Assembly (NCBI GenBank): GCA_000507305.1
Contig: DF239935.1
Location: 36,444-100,443, forward strand
From: Breviolum minutum Mf 1.05b.01
Taxonomy: Eukaryota; Sar; Dinophyceae; Suessiales; Symbiodiniaceae
DNA length: 64,000 nucleotides
Reading direction: 5' to 3'
Shown here: positions 49,301 through 58,500 of the stretch, piece by piece
Layout of the letters: every line of letters begins with the position of its first letter
Numbering within the stretch: the first letter of the stretch is position 1
The notes under the pieces: model-generated
What the model was told of the DNA's origin: nothing
Databases searched by the model: none
Seen by the model: the letters and a program-made list of their open reading frames with translations, nothing else
Made by a program: the position numbers and the translations under genes

Positions 49301-52300
49301 GTCAGAGGCCAGACGACTCAAAAAAAAGGTTGCCATCGAATAGACGAGACAACAGCGGAAAAGTGACAGTGTCTGAAGAACGGGCTGCGATGCCCCACGA
49401 AAACACTGATGTTTTTGTTTTCCCACTAGTTTCAAATTCGAAGCATGTTTTGCAGAATAAACAGTATCCGATCTCCCCGCAGTCTACTTCAAACCTCAAG
49501 GAATTTCCCTTTCTGACAAATTCGCTGCCAAAACCAGTGCAAGAATAAGGTGCTTCAAGGTTTGCAGAATGAGAATGATGATGCCAAAGTAAAGCTCTCG
49601 GAACAAGTGACACAAACTCAAAGCTTGGCTCAGGCGGGGTGAGAACGGTAACGATAGACGACCGGGGGAATGATGGGATGGGATGGCATCCATCATGAGG
49701 CCATCCAACAGCGGCCTACGAAGACGGAGTTGGAGCAACATTTGACCACCTTGCTCCAATCCATGCAGGTGGAACCAGGGAGAACCCATAGGGAAATCAT
49801 GAACACTTGTGGGGAAATGGGATTGGCGAACTGGGATTGGCGCGTGACAACTTATTGCTGAGAATACTGTATCAATCTTGACGAAATGTGACTTAGGATG
49901 ATATGGAACATATAAGATGATATATGCACGTACGTAAAATAGAGACTAAAGATTATACTGATTAGAAGAATGCAGAGCAAGATTTGAAAGCTTGATCAAA
50001 CGGACATGTTGCTGTTGATTGAGATGCTTTGCCACTGCAAGGAGTTGTTTTGATATCCAGTATTCAGATGTATTTCGAGGATACCAAAGTTCACTACACC
50101 TCATTCCAGAAAGTAGTTCACCGCCATTCCATGAAAATCAAAGTTTCCTTTTTTGGATTTTTTTGGCATTTCCTTATCTCCAAGTTAAGAAAAACAATGA
50201 AGCAATACTCACCAAGTTTTTGTCGCCCTGCGCAGGATGAGCTCAGGCAGTTGCGATCTCAACAACAAGAACTCTACATGCCACCATCGGAATTTAAGCG
50301 TGAGATCTCGGATGCCATGGAGGTGTGGGAGCGCTATATGATGGAGGGGCCCTAAAGAGATGTGGGGGTCGATGTTGGATGGACATGAAATAGATGAGAT
50401 GTCCATAGATTTCCATAAATTTCCCAGTTGATCAGGGTATTTTCTTCGTTGGATCAAGCAGCCTCCCTATCATCAGATCAGGCAGCCGCCGCCGAGAAGG
50501 TAGACAAAAGCTCCATGGAGGCAGTACTTCGAGAACAGATGCAACGCCACAAAAAAGATTTGCAAAGTATGCTGGAGGTGCCATTCTTCGGGATTACCAG
50601 GATTACGGAAGGGTACCGGAAGGGTATTGAGGGGTTCTTTGTTTAGAAGAGTTGACATAGCTATACAATGCTATACATATCTACTTGTCGACAACATTCA
50701 GTGGTAGGTGGCCACCTTGTATCAACGTGGCCATGACAGATCTTGTTGAGGCGACCCTGCAGCAGCAGTCTAAGGATCAGGAGGTGGTCAGTTCCTTGGG
50801 GATGAAAAAGCACCAGGAGGAGTTCCTGGCACACGTGCAGGCCGGGATTCGCAGAATCTTTGGTCTTATGATGATCTTTATTAATAACAGATGTTTTGAT
50901 GTTTTCCTGTTTTTTGTTGACGTTTTTGGTGAAAAAGATCCATTGCAAAAAAAAAGAGATGACTTAGATTCATCCGTAGACCCTGGTTTGGATTCTCAGC
51001 AACCGAAAAGAGGAAACATGTCTCAATCAGTCCAACTGTAGAATCCTTGCTGAAGCTCTTAGATTCATTTTTAGATCGTGCCCCGGAAACCAAAAGTATG
51101 GGAACAAAGCAAAATGAAAGTATGGCAAATTCCAACATGCAGGCCTCAACAAGGTGAGTGCCGTAGGATACAAATTAGAGATATGAAAAAATACTCTGGA
51201 CACTTCTGGACTACATTCTTCTGGTGAACGGTGCTATGATCACCAAGCCCAACGCCATGCTGGCTTTGCAACTGCCAGGATCACTTGCAGAGTTCCTTCG
51301 CACAGGTTCTAGGTGAAATCCGATCCCAAAGCAGCTTGGCTACTGTGCTCTTCCGGGGTTCCCGTCATGTGAAAGGGTTCACAACAGCCCGCTAGGGCCG
51401 GCAGTATCGAGGTGTGGACTTGACTCCCATCCTCACAAGCATCCAAGAAACACAGGAGATGACGCAGGCAGTATTTGGGTCGAGTCTGCAAGCCTATTTA
51501 ATGCTGACTTGCATCGGAAAGCAGGTTGTAGATGTAAATTGCAGATTCTTAAATCAATCTTCCATCTTCATGTATCATATTTGAAACCAGCATTTTTATC
51601 AGAAATGATCAGCCTGTACCATGATTTGTCACGATGAAGTATGGTCCAAGCATGAGTTTCTTGTTTCTGGGGGGTCACCCTGATGCCTTTTAGCCATTGC
51701 AGGCTGTGAGTACTTCCCTGCGCGCTTGGCGTGCATCTTCTGGACCTGCCCCAAGAGCCACATGTCCCTCAGGCGAACCTGAGGCATCAACGACTGAAGC
51801 GACAACAGAGATGGGACCGCAGATGCTCGATATGCCGAAATCCAAGTTCTACTGTTGATGGACAAGATCTTGCACCAGTTGATATTGAACATCAGCGTAA
51901 TTTCATTGCTTGAACCCTCTTGAAACATACAAAGTGGTCTGCCTGATTTTGTCCATCAACGGCGTGGAAGGTGTTGCCAGTGTTTATTTGTCCTTCTTTT
52001 CTGGGGATATATAGTTTTGCCGGGACAAATTTCCTCCAATTTCCACTTGGGGGTCATGGACAAAGATCCATTTTTGGTTATCCATTTGTTCATGTTTCAA
52101 TCTGAGGAGTTGGGAATGGCAGGATTTTTTGGCCAAGACCCTACATGATCAGTTCAGTCAGCAAAGCCAGCAACTGGACCAGATCCTCAGCGAAAGGAGG
52201 TTGGTGGATCTCCAGCAGATTGCTGCAGTGTTGGGCCAAGACCGTGGAGACATGCAGGCCACGTTGCGGTCCATGCAAGATCAGCTACGCCGAAGTGAGC

Positions 52301-52790
52301 TTCAACAAAATCCTTCAAGTCCTTACAATGCCATCATCCAAAACGAGGGCAGCATTTCAGCTCCCGAACGAGGGAGCACCGAAATTCTGGCGGCCATTCG
52401 AGACCTTGAAAGGACTTTGGATATGTCTCAACAACTCTCAGCAGTGCTCGCTGCAGTCCAGGATAAAGATGTGAGACCTCTCTTGTTGGCACTTCAAGAG
52501 CAGAAGACAGACATGAACGCCCAGTTTGACGACATGAGAGAGACTGTTCGCCAGGTTCGCTGTTGTCGTCCTATGTCGTCCTCACCATTACAAATTGATA
52601 ATCATTGGAATTGTGGATGGTTTGCGAGGATTTGTGTTTCCTGAGAAAAAGGACAATTATGGTTTGTTTTGGTATCACAATCTACATCCCAGCATTGTGC
52701 TATTGTAGACCCATTCGTGGCCTTAGTTGTTCTTCTTTGATGATGATTATGATAATGAGGGCTATGAATTAATATATTGAAGAGGATAAC

Positions 52791-52846
<56 letters not shown>

Positions 52847-55006
52847 CGATGATGATGACGACGATGATGATGATGATGATGAAGAATGGTGATGATGATG
52901 AATGGTGATGATGAAGAATGGTGATGCTGATGATGATGAAGAATGGTGATGATGATGAATGGTGATGATGAAGAATGGTGATGCTGATGATGATGAAGAA
53001 TGGTGATGATGATGAATGGTGATGATGAAGAATGGTGATGCTGATGATGATGAAGAATGGTGAATGGTGTTTTTGGATGGTGTATGAAAGTGCTAAACTC
53101 CAGGTGATTGAACGGCCTGGACGGACCTCGCCTTCTGGATCACCATCTCGAAGGGCGGGTAAGGTGGCTTGAACTCGGGCCGTGCACCGGGTTTCAACGC
53201 AGCGTTTCGTTCACCAACGGTGGGTTTCTTCGAAGATCCTCCAGCCCGATTCCTTTCAGAAGAGAAAAAAACTGAAGAGCATAGAAAAACAATTAAAAAA
53301 CACAGGAAAAGAAAACATGTTTGCAAAATATATTTGGAAAGGTGCTTTAATGAAGAGGGACAACTTGACCAATGTTTGATGAGCTTGAAGCGAGAGTCAT
53401 GAGAGATCCTTACTGTAATAACTGTAGGAAGACCATTATTTGTAATGTATCGTTTTCTGGTGCACATGTCAAAACGATGGAAAGTTGACCTACCACGATG
53501 GGAATTTGTTTTGATTTGATCTCCAGGCGATCACGGAAAAGGGTGAAAACCTGGATCCGGAGCAGTTCAAGTTATCCAAGATTTTGGATGCGATCAAGGA
53601 GCAGAAGGCGCATGGGGTTGGATTCTAGATTCTATATAGATCCTGCGGAAAATAGAGGAATGAACAGGGCTGTTTCACTGTGCACGGTTTGGAGATGCTT
53701 TGAGTGCCATTGAGGTCTCCATCGACTTCAATGTGGCTCAAGTTCTAAATAATATTCAGCAGAAGCAGCAGGAGACTTTTGTTACTCGGCAGCGTGGAAC
53801 GTGAACGGCAGATCATTTAAGCCGTACACCCATACGTCGCCCAAAGTTGTGCACAGGTGGTTTTTTTCGGTTGAGGTTTAGGTGCCCAGCGTGAAATGCA
53901 GGTATTGCTGGAAGGTGTCAAGAGATGTCAAGAGCATCTGTCCAATCCATCCCAACAAGAAGGAGAATTGACTAGTGTTTGACATCTTGAAGAGTTTGTT
54001 TGTTTTTCCTTTGAGAAGCAAGCATGGATGATCTTTTGCTTGCTTCTCTCCTTTTTCTCCGGTGTGACCGAAGTCCGGTGTGTGATTTGATTGTTTCAAC
54101 CAAATGCAGGGCATTTTTCCTATGTCACCTGTTGAAGAAGCCGCCGACCGAGCAGGTTAATCCTATGGAAAATGGGGTACATCCTAAGGCTGTGAAGGTT
54201 TTGACACTAGTTTGGCATGTGGGGATGACCATGAGCCCAAGGATAAGCTGATTTCCACCGATGAGTTGCTGGATTACTTGAAACAGGGCATCGGAAGGTT
54301 GACTGGCCAGGACAGGCATGTCGCCATTGGAAACATCAGTGGAGCACAATCTGATCAATCGGATACTCCATGATATTACATCCACATAAGCATGACATGC
54401 TGAACCAGAATAGTATGCAATACAGTAGTAGCATGAAACATCTACATACTACTAGTATGTATGTATATATATACCACGCTTACGAAAAGATAGGATGATG
54501 CATTCCCAATGCATTTTGACTGGGGGATCAGGAGACCTTAGCCCGTATCCGCGCCGTTGCGTCGCCCGCCGCACCCTCGCCGCGAGCACATCAATGGCCA
54601 CTGCCAGGGTCTCCATGGAACCTCGGCGGCTTGGGAAGTCCTAAAACTCGGCGCGTTTTGCGTGTTACTAGTGGTATCGGTATCATGCAATTTGCTGGTA
54701 TTTATGTTGTATTTATTTTATCACGATATTACGGGTTATATAAAGGTGTATATTTATTTATGCTGTAATTATTGGTTGATTGGCAAATCAAGTGTTGGAT
54801 GTCAGAAAGATTCCTGGAAAAAATTGGGAGATGCTTTTAGGATGATTTGACTGTTGCTGACAGGAGTTCACCCCACTTCACTTCATCCACGATTTGGCTT
54901 TGTTGATGCAGGATGGAAACATGTGTGAAAAAACTTGAATGAAAAGATAGATCCAAAGACTGTCCCAGATGAAGCCACCCTACTGCAAACTGCATTTGAT
55001 GATTGA
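36505..55006 (+). CDS. Very long multi-exon coiled-coil/repeat protein with recurring VDFxPVLxxI motif (family not recognised)
   Basis: About 50 short exon-like stretches on one strand, mostly preceded by AG|G, encode helical, Gln/Glu/Lys-rich peptides. They run from MSLHQEVGRALA (36510) to a possible last exon ending KTVPDEATLLQTAFDD-stop (about 54939-55006). A motif V-x-[VIL]-D-[FLI]-x-P-[VI]-[LF]-x-x-[IV] recurs at about 41.5, 42.2, 42.9 (twice), 43.2, 45.7, 45.9, 46.1, 47.5, 48.1, 51.4 and 53.7 kb. The N-terminal third (37.1-38.9 kb) is instead low-complexity, rich in Pro, Ser and Arg. If it is all one gene the protein exceeds 1500 residues. It could be two or more genes. I recognise no family; a structural or cytoskeletal scaffold is only a guess from the coiled-coil character. 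The eEF3-like gene follows on the same strand. Confidence 0.6.
36890..37240 (+). CDS. Repeat-protein gene, N-terminal exons
   Basis: The stretch to about 37018 reads SEVEDVKTHHLEAETAWREV and then RNLPGILEKYGSRHRETQ, followed by a GT. Exon 37113-37238 reads DLAEEAGETLIARLNPYSDG, then PQRTSTLLKTSGRPQVQLS. The first is a charged amphipathic helix and the second looks disordered. Both begin after AG acceptors. Confidence 0.6.
37666..38190 (+). CDS. Repeat-protein gene, disordered Pro/Ser/Arg-rich exons
   Basis: Exon 37666-37829 (AG|A acceptor, GT donor gtgagg) reads MTDVVPLPPPKRPESRQVAV, then basic PRRPDSSRRGKRRSPSRQQ. Exon about 37942-38189 reads DLVNPVHGSNDPAPAAGSVV, continuing through FRNYASDTRYMESDPLRHGL and FAMGPKSNPSSQTSSFRTLD. 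This is a disordered, SR-like basic region. It is among the longest and most convincing coding stretches of the first half of the gene. Confidence 0.7.
38700..39450 (+). CDS. Repeat-protein gene, exons 38.7-39.45 kb
   Basis: There are three coding stretches. About 38710-38850 reads GIDTFLTPAGHAHDDEFGRS, then PQRRPTSRSRNEASAKSLAQ (disordered). 39033-39129 reads DLSEKFAELRRQIQEDTQRL and IEPMLLVSNKNR and ends at a GT donor. About 39362-39450 reads QQDLDSEISKTKEIVQTVRS, then DNLKAVEEIR (coiled coil). The shift from disordered to coiled-coil composition happens here. Confidence 0.65.
39936..41090 (+). CDS. Repeat-protein gene, exons 39.9-41.1 kb
   Basis: The coding stretches read AEVAPDLELMLLQSKEFKRV (about 39936-40030), FGSKALKQVVETVQEEVHSL (about 40187-40290) and AASGLDETLQSIRAVLSERP (about 41018-41088). 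All are helical and charged, and fit the repeat protein. Between 40.3 and 41.0 kb I see no convincing exon. Confidence 0.55.
41384..41484. mobile_element. MITE-like TIR element, copy 3 (101 bp, TSD AAAT)
   Basis: Its ends are GGGTGTTTCCAAAAATAGGG and GGAAACCCCC. The core has diverged from copies 1 and 2 more than they have from each other. It is flanked by AAAT at 41380-41383 and 41485-41488. It lies 24 bases upstream of the exon at 41509, near the 3' splice site. Confidence 0.85.
41509..41943 (+). CDS. Repeat-protein gene, first clear VDF-type exons
   Basis: Exon from 41509 (AG|G) reads MDFSDFLDEIKRSIPAEEFR, then AAFASMQELNVEF. Exon about 41878-41943 reads EQMAEVLRNQGFLEPIFEKM. The first begins only 24 bases after the third copy of the ~101 bp TIR element, so that element sits in the 3' end of the preceding intron. 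Confidence 0.65.
42136..42203 (+). CDS. Repeat-protein gene, exon with VEVDFTPVLNAF
   Basis: The exon runs from an AG|G acceptor to a GT donor (gttccc) and encodes AVHEELRNRQVEVDFTPVLN then AF. It contains a clean copy of the recurring VDFxPVL motif near its 3' end. A second small exon-like stretch, MLEIRASLEQTQ, ends before a GT at about 42376. Confidence 0.7.
42880..42977 (+). CDS. Repeat-protein gene, exon with two tandem motif copies
   Basis: Bounded by TTTCAG|G and a GT donor (gtccaa), it encodes LPPVDFEPVFNSIRENRVEL and then DLSPVLQAIQDT. Two copies of the motif (VDFEPVFNSI and LDLSPVLQAI) lie 16 residues apart. This gives the best estimate of the repeat length. Confidence 0.75.
43078..43371 (+). 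CDS. Repeat-protein gene, two exons (LDFSPLLEEI; MDVSGVIASI)
   Basis: Exon from 43078 reads EVNVKEDMQSQFGDILAEIN, then HRQSNLDFSPLLEEIKATQ. Exon about 43275-43371 reads ESQRCCEILRKLRMDVSGVI and ASINDSAEE and ends at a canonical GTAAGC donor. Each carries one motif copy. Confidence 0.7.
44600..45420 (+). CDS. Repeat-protein gene, coiled-coil exons 44.6-45.4 kb
   Basis: The coding stretches read IPRKPSLSSLEQSNASVMER (44618 on), VIQQVQDQGIQGIGGLKEVF (44878-44955) and ERLAQKISILLQTISEKEKE followed by EVKARER (about 45335-45417). They lack the VDF motif but share the Gln/Glu-rich helical character. Confidence 0.5.
45681..45786 (+). CDS. Repeat-protein gene, exon with VNFTPVLEAI
   Basis: After CCCAG|G, the exon encodes VNFTPVLEAIENKKAGAVGQ, then QVPQIPKPRDIGSYY. 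It contains one motif copy at the very start of the exon. Placing the motif just after the acceptor recurs in several exons of this gene. Confidence 0.7.
45902..46197 (+). CDS. Repeat-protein gene, two exons (IDFSPILTSI; VDFTPVLRAV)
   Basis: Exon 45902 to about 46003 reads VHIDFSPILTSIKKNCDFSD, then ISEDVARVLKTIQEM. Exon 46125 to about 46197 reads VDFTPVLRAVREGKQDFCFR. Both motif copies sit immediately after an AG|G acceptor. A long GTT/GCT microsatellite follows directly at 46199. Confidence 0.75.
46199..46415. repeat. Compound GTT/GTC/GCT/GTTCTT microsatellite (~215 bp)
   Basis: A long run of NTT/NCT triplets occurs: (GTT)n, (GTC)n, (GTT)n, (GCT)n, then GTTCTT units. It starts two bases after the VDFTPVLRAV exon region ends. 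Translations give poly-Val, poly-Leu or poly-Cys, which I treat as artefact. Confidence 0.9.
46565..46592. repeat. (CTG)n microsatellite
   Basis: About nine tandem CTG triplets lie 150 bp downstream of the larger compound tract. The antisense poly-Gln frame is an artefact. Confidence 0.9.
46739..46790. repeat. (TA)n-rich tract
   Basis: ATATATATAT runs with short interruptions lie between exons of the repeat-protein gene. Confidence 0.8.
46853..48117 (+). CDS. Repeat-protein gene, exons 46.85-48.1 kb
   Basis: The exon-like stretches are VRNATIPHELQQQRQLSASP (46853-47002), VNLREATQTNLQELKESLHK (47121-47207), RVDIEVKKALDQSNTIAERT (47506-47607), FEEELQLLKDSMIDSMMKEL then RHNETRNMAESEKLLKAVQA (47745-47910), and VKVDLTAVQKMVEDTTLTV (48048-48117). 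Degenerate motif copies (VDIEVKKAL, VDLTAVQKM) are visible. Coiled-coil character is strong. Confidence 0.7.
48372..49790 (+). CDS. Repeat-protein gene, exons 48.4-49.8 kb
   Basis: The stretches read ELQIRLAHLNEVNDHLNHAV (48372-48470), EMMTEVLETSQR (about 48772-48807), RQCESLKTMLREKIESATGQ (49034-49122), KVLQGLQNENDDAKVKLSEQ (49548-49641) and IHHEAIQQRPTKTELEQHLT then TLLQSMQVEPG (49686-49783). All are amphipathic helices. Confidence 0.65.
50236..50853 (+). CDS. Repeat-protein gene, three coiled-coil exons
   Basis: Exon 50236-50352 reads DELRQLRSQQQELYMPPSEF, then KREISDAMEVWERYMME. Exon 50437-50580 reads FSSLDQAASLSSDQAAAAEK, then VDKSSMEAVLREQMQRHKKD. Exon 50725-50853 reads VAMTDLVEATLQQQSKDQEV, then VSSLGMKKHQEEFLAHVQAG. 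Each follows an AG acceptor, and they are among the clearest coding stretches of the gene. Confidence 0.75.
51405..51880 (+). CDS. Repeat-protein gene, exons with VDLTPILTSI and a Thr/Glu-rich segment
   Basis: About 51417-51495 reads GVDLTPILTSIQETQEMTQA and VFGSSLQA, a good motif copy. About 51772-51876 reads EPEASTTEATTEMGPQMLDM then PKSKFYC after a CAG acceptor; an alternative frame there is also open. Confidence 0.6.
52123..52554 (+). CDS. Repeat-protein gene, longest exon (144 codons, coiled coil)
   Basis: The exon runs from GGCAG|G to a GT donor (gttcgc), phase 0 throughout. It starts DFLAKTLHDQFSQQSQQLDQ and ends DMNAQFDDMRETVRQ. It includes STEILAAIRDLERTLDMSQQ and LSAVLAAVQDKDVRPLLLAL, both echoing the repeat rhythm. 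Stop-free length, Gln/Leu richness and heptad-like spacing make this the most certain exon of the gene. Confidence 0.85.
52789..52883. repeat. (GAT)n microsatellite
   Basis: About thirty GAT triplets with a few GAC variants lie in the intron after the 144-codon exon. Confidence 0.9.
52884..53054. repeat. 57 bp higher-order repeat, three identical copies
   Basis: Units beginning GAATGGTGATGATGATGAAT recur exactly at 52884, 52941 and 52998, each 57 bp, followed by a partial fourth. They derive from the neighbouring GAT tract and are perfectly homogeneous, so recently amplified. Confidence 0.9.
53102..53801 (+). CDS. Repeat-protein gene, 3' exons after the GAT satellite
   Basis: Exon about 53104-53159 reads VIERPGRTSPSGSPSRRA and ends at GTAAGG. 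Exon 53526-53620 reads AITEKGENLDPEQFKLSKIL then DAIKEQKAHGVG. Exon about 53685-53801 reads RFGDALSAIEVSIDFNVAQV then LNNIQQKQQETFVTRQ, with another motif copy (IDFNVAQVLNNI). Confidence 0.65.
54222..55006 (+). CDS. Probable 3' end of the repeat-protein gene, with an EF-hand-like exon
   Basis: About 54222-54325 reads DDHEPKDKLISTDELLDYLK, then QGIGRLTGQDRHVAIG. The spacing KDKLISTDEL resembles the second half of an EF-hand loop, but its first Ca-binding position is not acidic. About 54535-54640 is GC-rich and Ala/Pro-rich (ETLARIRAVASPAAPSPRAH). About 54939-55006 reads NEKIDPKTVPDEATLLQTAF then DD-stop and is a candidate terminal exon. Whether these belong to the same gene is inferred from order only. 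Confidence 0.45.
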
Positions 55007-55507
55007 CTCCGTCAATTGCAGCGCTACGAAAATCTACAAAACTGCGATTATATAAATAATTTTTACTAACACGTCAAACTGCATCACTTTGGGAATGCCA
55101 GATTACATGCTAGTTGTACTCGGTGTAAGCCAACTGAGTGTACATATCCTGATCGGCTTGTCAGTTCATTGTTTGAATCCTTCTTTCTGAACTCCGAAAG
55201 TTCCATTTCTCTTAGCACAGTTGCATTGCGGTTCATAGCGGCTTGAACTTTGACTCCATCACCAAGGATCCCACCAGGGATTTTGGGCATAGACAAGTGA
55301 GGCTGTCAATGAGTCAATGTCAGCTCTTTTGGGACGGGACGCAAGTTGACCAGAATTGTTCAGGAACTTCAGGAACTTCACCCAAAGTTGGTAGAAGTTT
55401 AAACAAAAACTATAGATTGTCAAGGGTGGCATGGGCTCAGGGAACAGGGTGTCCTCATGTCACGAAACTGCAAGGCAAGGTTCAATGGATTTCACATTAA
55501 AGGTATA

Positions 55508-55567
55508 ATGGCAACCCTGAGCTCAGCTTTCCCTGTATTGGACACCTGTTTGCTGAAGGCAAAGCAG
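55508..55567 (+). CDS. Possible first exon of the eEF3-like gene
   Basis: An ATG at 55508 begins MATLSSAFPVLDTCLLKAKQ, exactly 20 codons, followed directly by a GT donor (gtgggt). An AG acceptor precedes it at 55501-55502, so it could equally be an internal exon. The peptide is amphipathic and fits a helical N-terminus. No specific eEF3 motif is present, so assignment to this gene rests on position only. Confidence 0.4.
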
Positions 55568-58500
55568 GTGGGTCCGGTTGGGGAATTCTTGGGTCCTTCC
55601 GAATGGCAAGAACCCGAGCCCGAGAGTTGTTCAAGTTGTTCGTTTGTTTGGCTCCAGTCCAAGATGGACCTGCCCTGTCCACACACTTTTTGTCCCCCTT
55701 TTGGTGTGTTGTGCCTTGTGGATGTAGGATCTCACAAAAAGAATAGAAGTAGTCAAAAGCTTCCAAAGTGGCACGCCCTGGGACCTCTCTGTGGCACAGG
55801 GGCAGTGGAGGTTAATGACATTAATGACGGTTGTAGCTTCATGGTGTAGCAGCATGTGCCAAGTCTAAAAGGTCTGATTGTTGCGGGGAATCTGGGAGGG
55901 GGGCAACGTTGTAGAAGTGGTCCCTGTAAAAGCAGAAGTGCAAAACAGATGGCTGTTCAGAATGTTAACAGTTCTACTGACAGTGCACTGCTATGATATG
56001 GCCCTATCAAAAACTAGTCAACTGGACTGATCAGTTGGGTTGGCTTTTTTAAAAGATGCAGATTTTTTCGTCCAAGGTGTGGAAACTGTGTTGCCCTTCG
56101 TGCTGGGTGCCATGACCTTGGATTTCCTTGAAAGCAGTGGAGCCATTTTTTGTTCACCATGGATTTCCCCATATCTCAAGGCCTTGAAACAAAAGGAGAA
56201 GACGGAGATCAAGGCAATGTGACAGTTGTGTGGCAAGTTTGCAAGTTTGCTGCGTGCATACCGTGGATGCCAATTTGGAATCTCTGAGCTGCAAGGTCGG
56301 AGCTCTTCGGCTTTTGGCCCTGATGAGAGATGAGGAGCATTTGTTGGAATTGCGGACCAACTCTTTGATAGTTGGGAACTTGGCAACTTGGTAACTTGTT
56401 GTTTCTGAGAATGGGATGAACACTATCAGAATTTGGATTAATTTGGAAAAGCCAGATATCCCACGATTTCAGTACCTGATCCTTTCCAGACTTCCAGATT
56501 TCAAAGTTCGTGACTTCAGAATTGTGTCGCCAGTGGAGAATCATTGGGAGTTTCGTTGAGTGTGGCACTGCGAGCAGAGAACATTTTCTGGTATCCAAAA
56601 TGAACTGAACGTCATGAGATTTCAATGACAAATGTATGGGTTCATTGTCCATTCCATCCAAGCATATTTGTGCCCTAAAGGTTTTTTGGTTAAGGACAAT
56701 TTCGGACCATTTTCCTAAACATTCACACCAACTTGGATTTGCAACTTCCACAACTTCGAGTCCAGGACACCTTCCGGCCTCTGGCGCAGCAGCTGGACAG
56801 AATCATGCCCCACATTGCTGAGATGCTGAACGATGCCTGGAACCCTGGCAGTGATGGCGAGGTTTCAAGGTCGAATCACTGGGAAATTTTGGGAAAATAC
56901 CATAGCTTCTCAGGTGAAACGAGAAGTTCGTGAAACAGCAACTTGGCAGAAGGGGTGGTAGTGATGGTGGAAAGAAATATGTTTTCCACCATGAAAGGTG
57001 AAAATTAGATGTCAAAGTAGGACTGTTGAAACTGGATCCAGTGATTTTCGAGGCAGGGTTCCATTTTATGTTTTCAATTCGAGCCACCTGTCATGTTGCC
57101 GTTTTTTGTATTGCTAAGAAACGCAGTTTTGCCGCCTCCCTTAAGGCGGCAGACACTGCTAAAGTTCTCTTTGAATGTGCGCAGAACAAGGAGCGGGTTG
57201 GGATTCTGGGAACAGTGGAGGAAACTTGGGAGAAGTCATTTTCAAGTTTGACACATGTGATCAATTGCTGACAAAAGCAGGCCACACTTAATTAAGGCAT
57301 CTTTAGGTACTTCTACCTTATAGATAAGAGCTTTTTGAAAAGCATGTCATGATGTTTGGCAATCATTGATCAGCCTCTTCTTTTTGGATCAGCTTTTTAA
57401 GGGTTGTTGTTTTATGCTGGATCTGGACCAACTCCATGAACCTCCGATATTCAAACCTTCAACCCCTATCATGAGAGAACAAGCATCAAAGCTCGCCAAG
57501 ATTTTCTGTTTGGGATTGCCTGGGGCCACAGGACTTGGATCCATATTTGGATGATCTCATTGGGGCTTGGGATGCTCAAAGACATGGCTGTTGTTTGAAA
57601 GACTGACCATGACTTGGTTATCTTCGATGGCAACCAAAAATCATCGTCACTCAATGTCATTAGATTTATGTGAAAAGTCAAAATGCCATACCTCATGATG
57701 ACCTCCTGCGCTGTTGCGAAATATCCAATTTCAAGGCAATGATGGACCAGGAAGTCATCCCCAAAGTGGTGCGGAACTCAAGGATAGCTTGTTGCACATC
57801 TCATTTCCCAACAAAGTTTGACGTTGGCCAAAGCACCCATGGAATGAATTGCTGAAGGTCAACCAGCTCTCAGAGATTGTCTTTGTTCAGTCCGCTCTAA
57901 GCTGAGCATGATTGTATTGACTGGTCCTAGTTGTCTCATTTAGTTGTGATAGTAGCTCCACAGAGGTTGAAACACCAGCTTTGGCTGTGGTCATGCCGTT
58001 GATCTTGCGTGGTCTCAAAGACAGAGATGAAAGGAGTGCTTTTGGTAGCTGCAAAATTTCGAGTACTAAAGATTATTTGCAGGAAATAGTTTTCAAAACC
58101 AGACATTGTGGGATGATAGTTGGGAGATGTTGAGCAACATCATGATCATGTCGTGCAACACAAGCATCACCATGTCATGTCAAATACTTATGAGTGTATT
58201 ATTCACTATCACCTTGGAGCTACTCTCCGCATGCCTTCGTACTGTTTGCGACTGCTACAATACGGTAGTCCATCACAATACGACAGGACCAAGCGGAGAG
58301 CTTTGGTGATCGCTGACAACATGTGCAAACTGGTCCCTGATGTCACAGAGATTCAGCCGTTCTTGCCGACGCAAGGGGATCCCAGGGTGGAGAATGAGGG
58401 CCGCAAAAGCCAAGTTCTCCTAAAGACTTTGATGCTCTTCGGGGCATGGACATGTTGGGGACCCCCAAGAAAAGCCACGGGTGATGGCGAGCTCAGGTTG

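Noticed and set aside
53731..53742. GTGGCTCAAGTT as a dinoflagellate spliced-leader relic
   Set aside because: Only the GGCTCAAG core matches and it is inside the exon reading IDFNVAQVLNNI. No full leader (ATTTTGGCTCAAG-type) was seen anywhere.
57366..57554. Frames reading PQDLDPYLDDLIGAW near 57.5 kb as an eEF3 exon
   Set aside because: The peptide is protein-like but has no counterpart at the expected place in eEF3 between the HEAT exons at 57127 and 57858, so I treat it as intronic.
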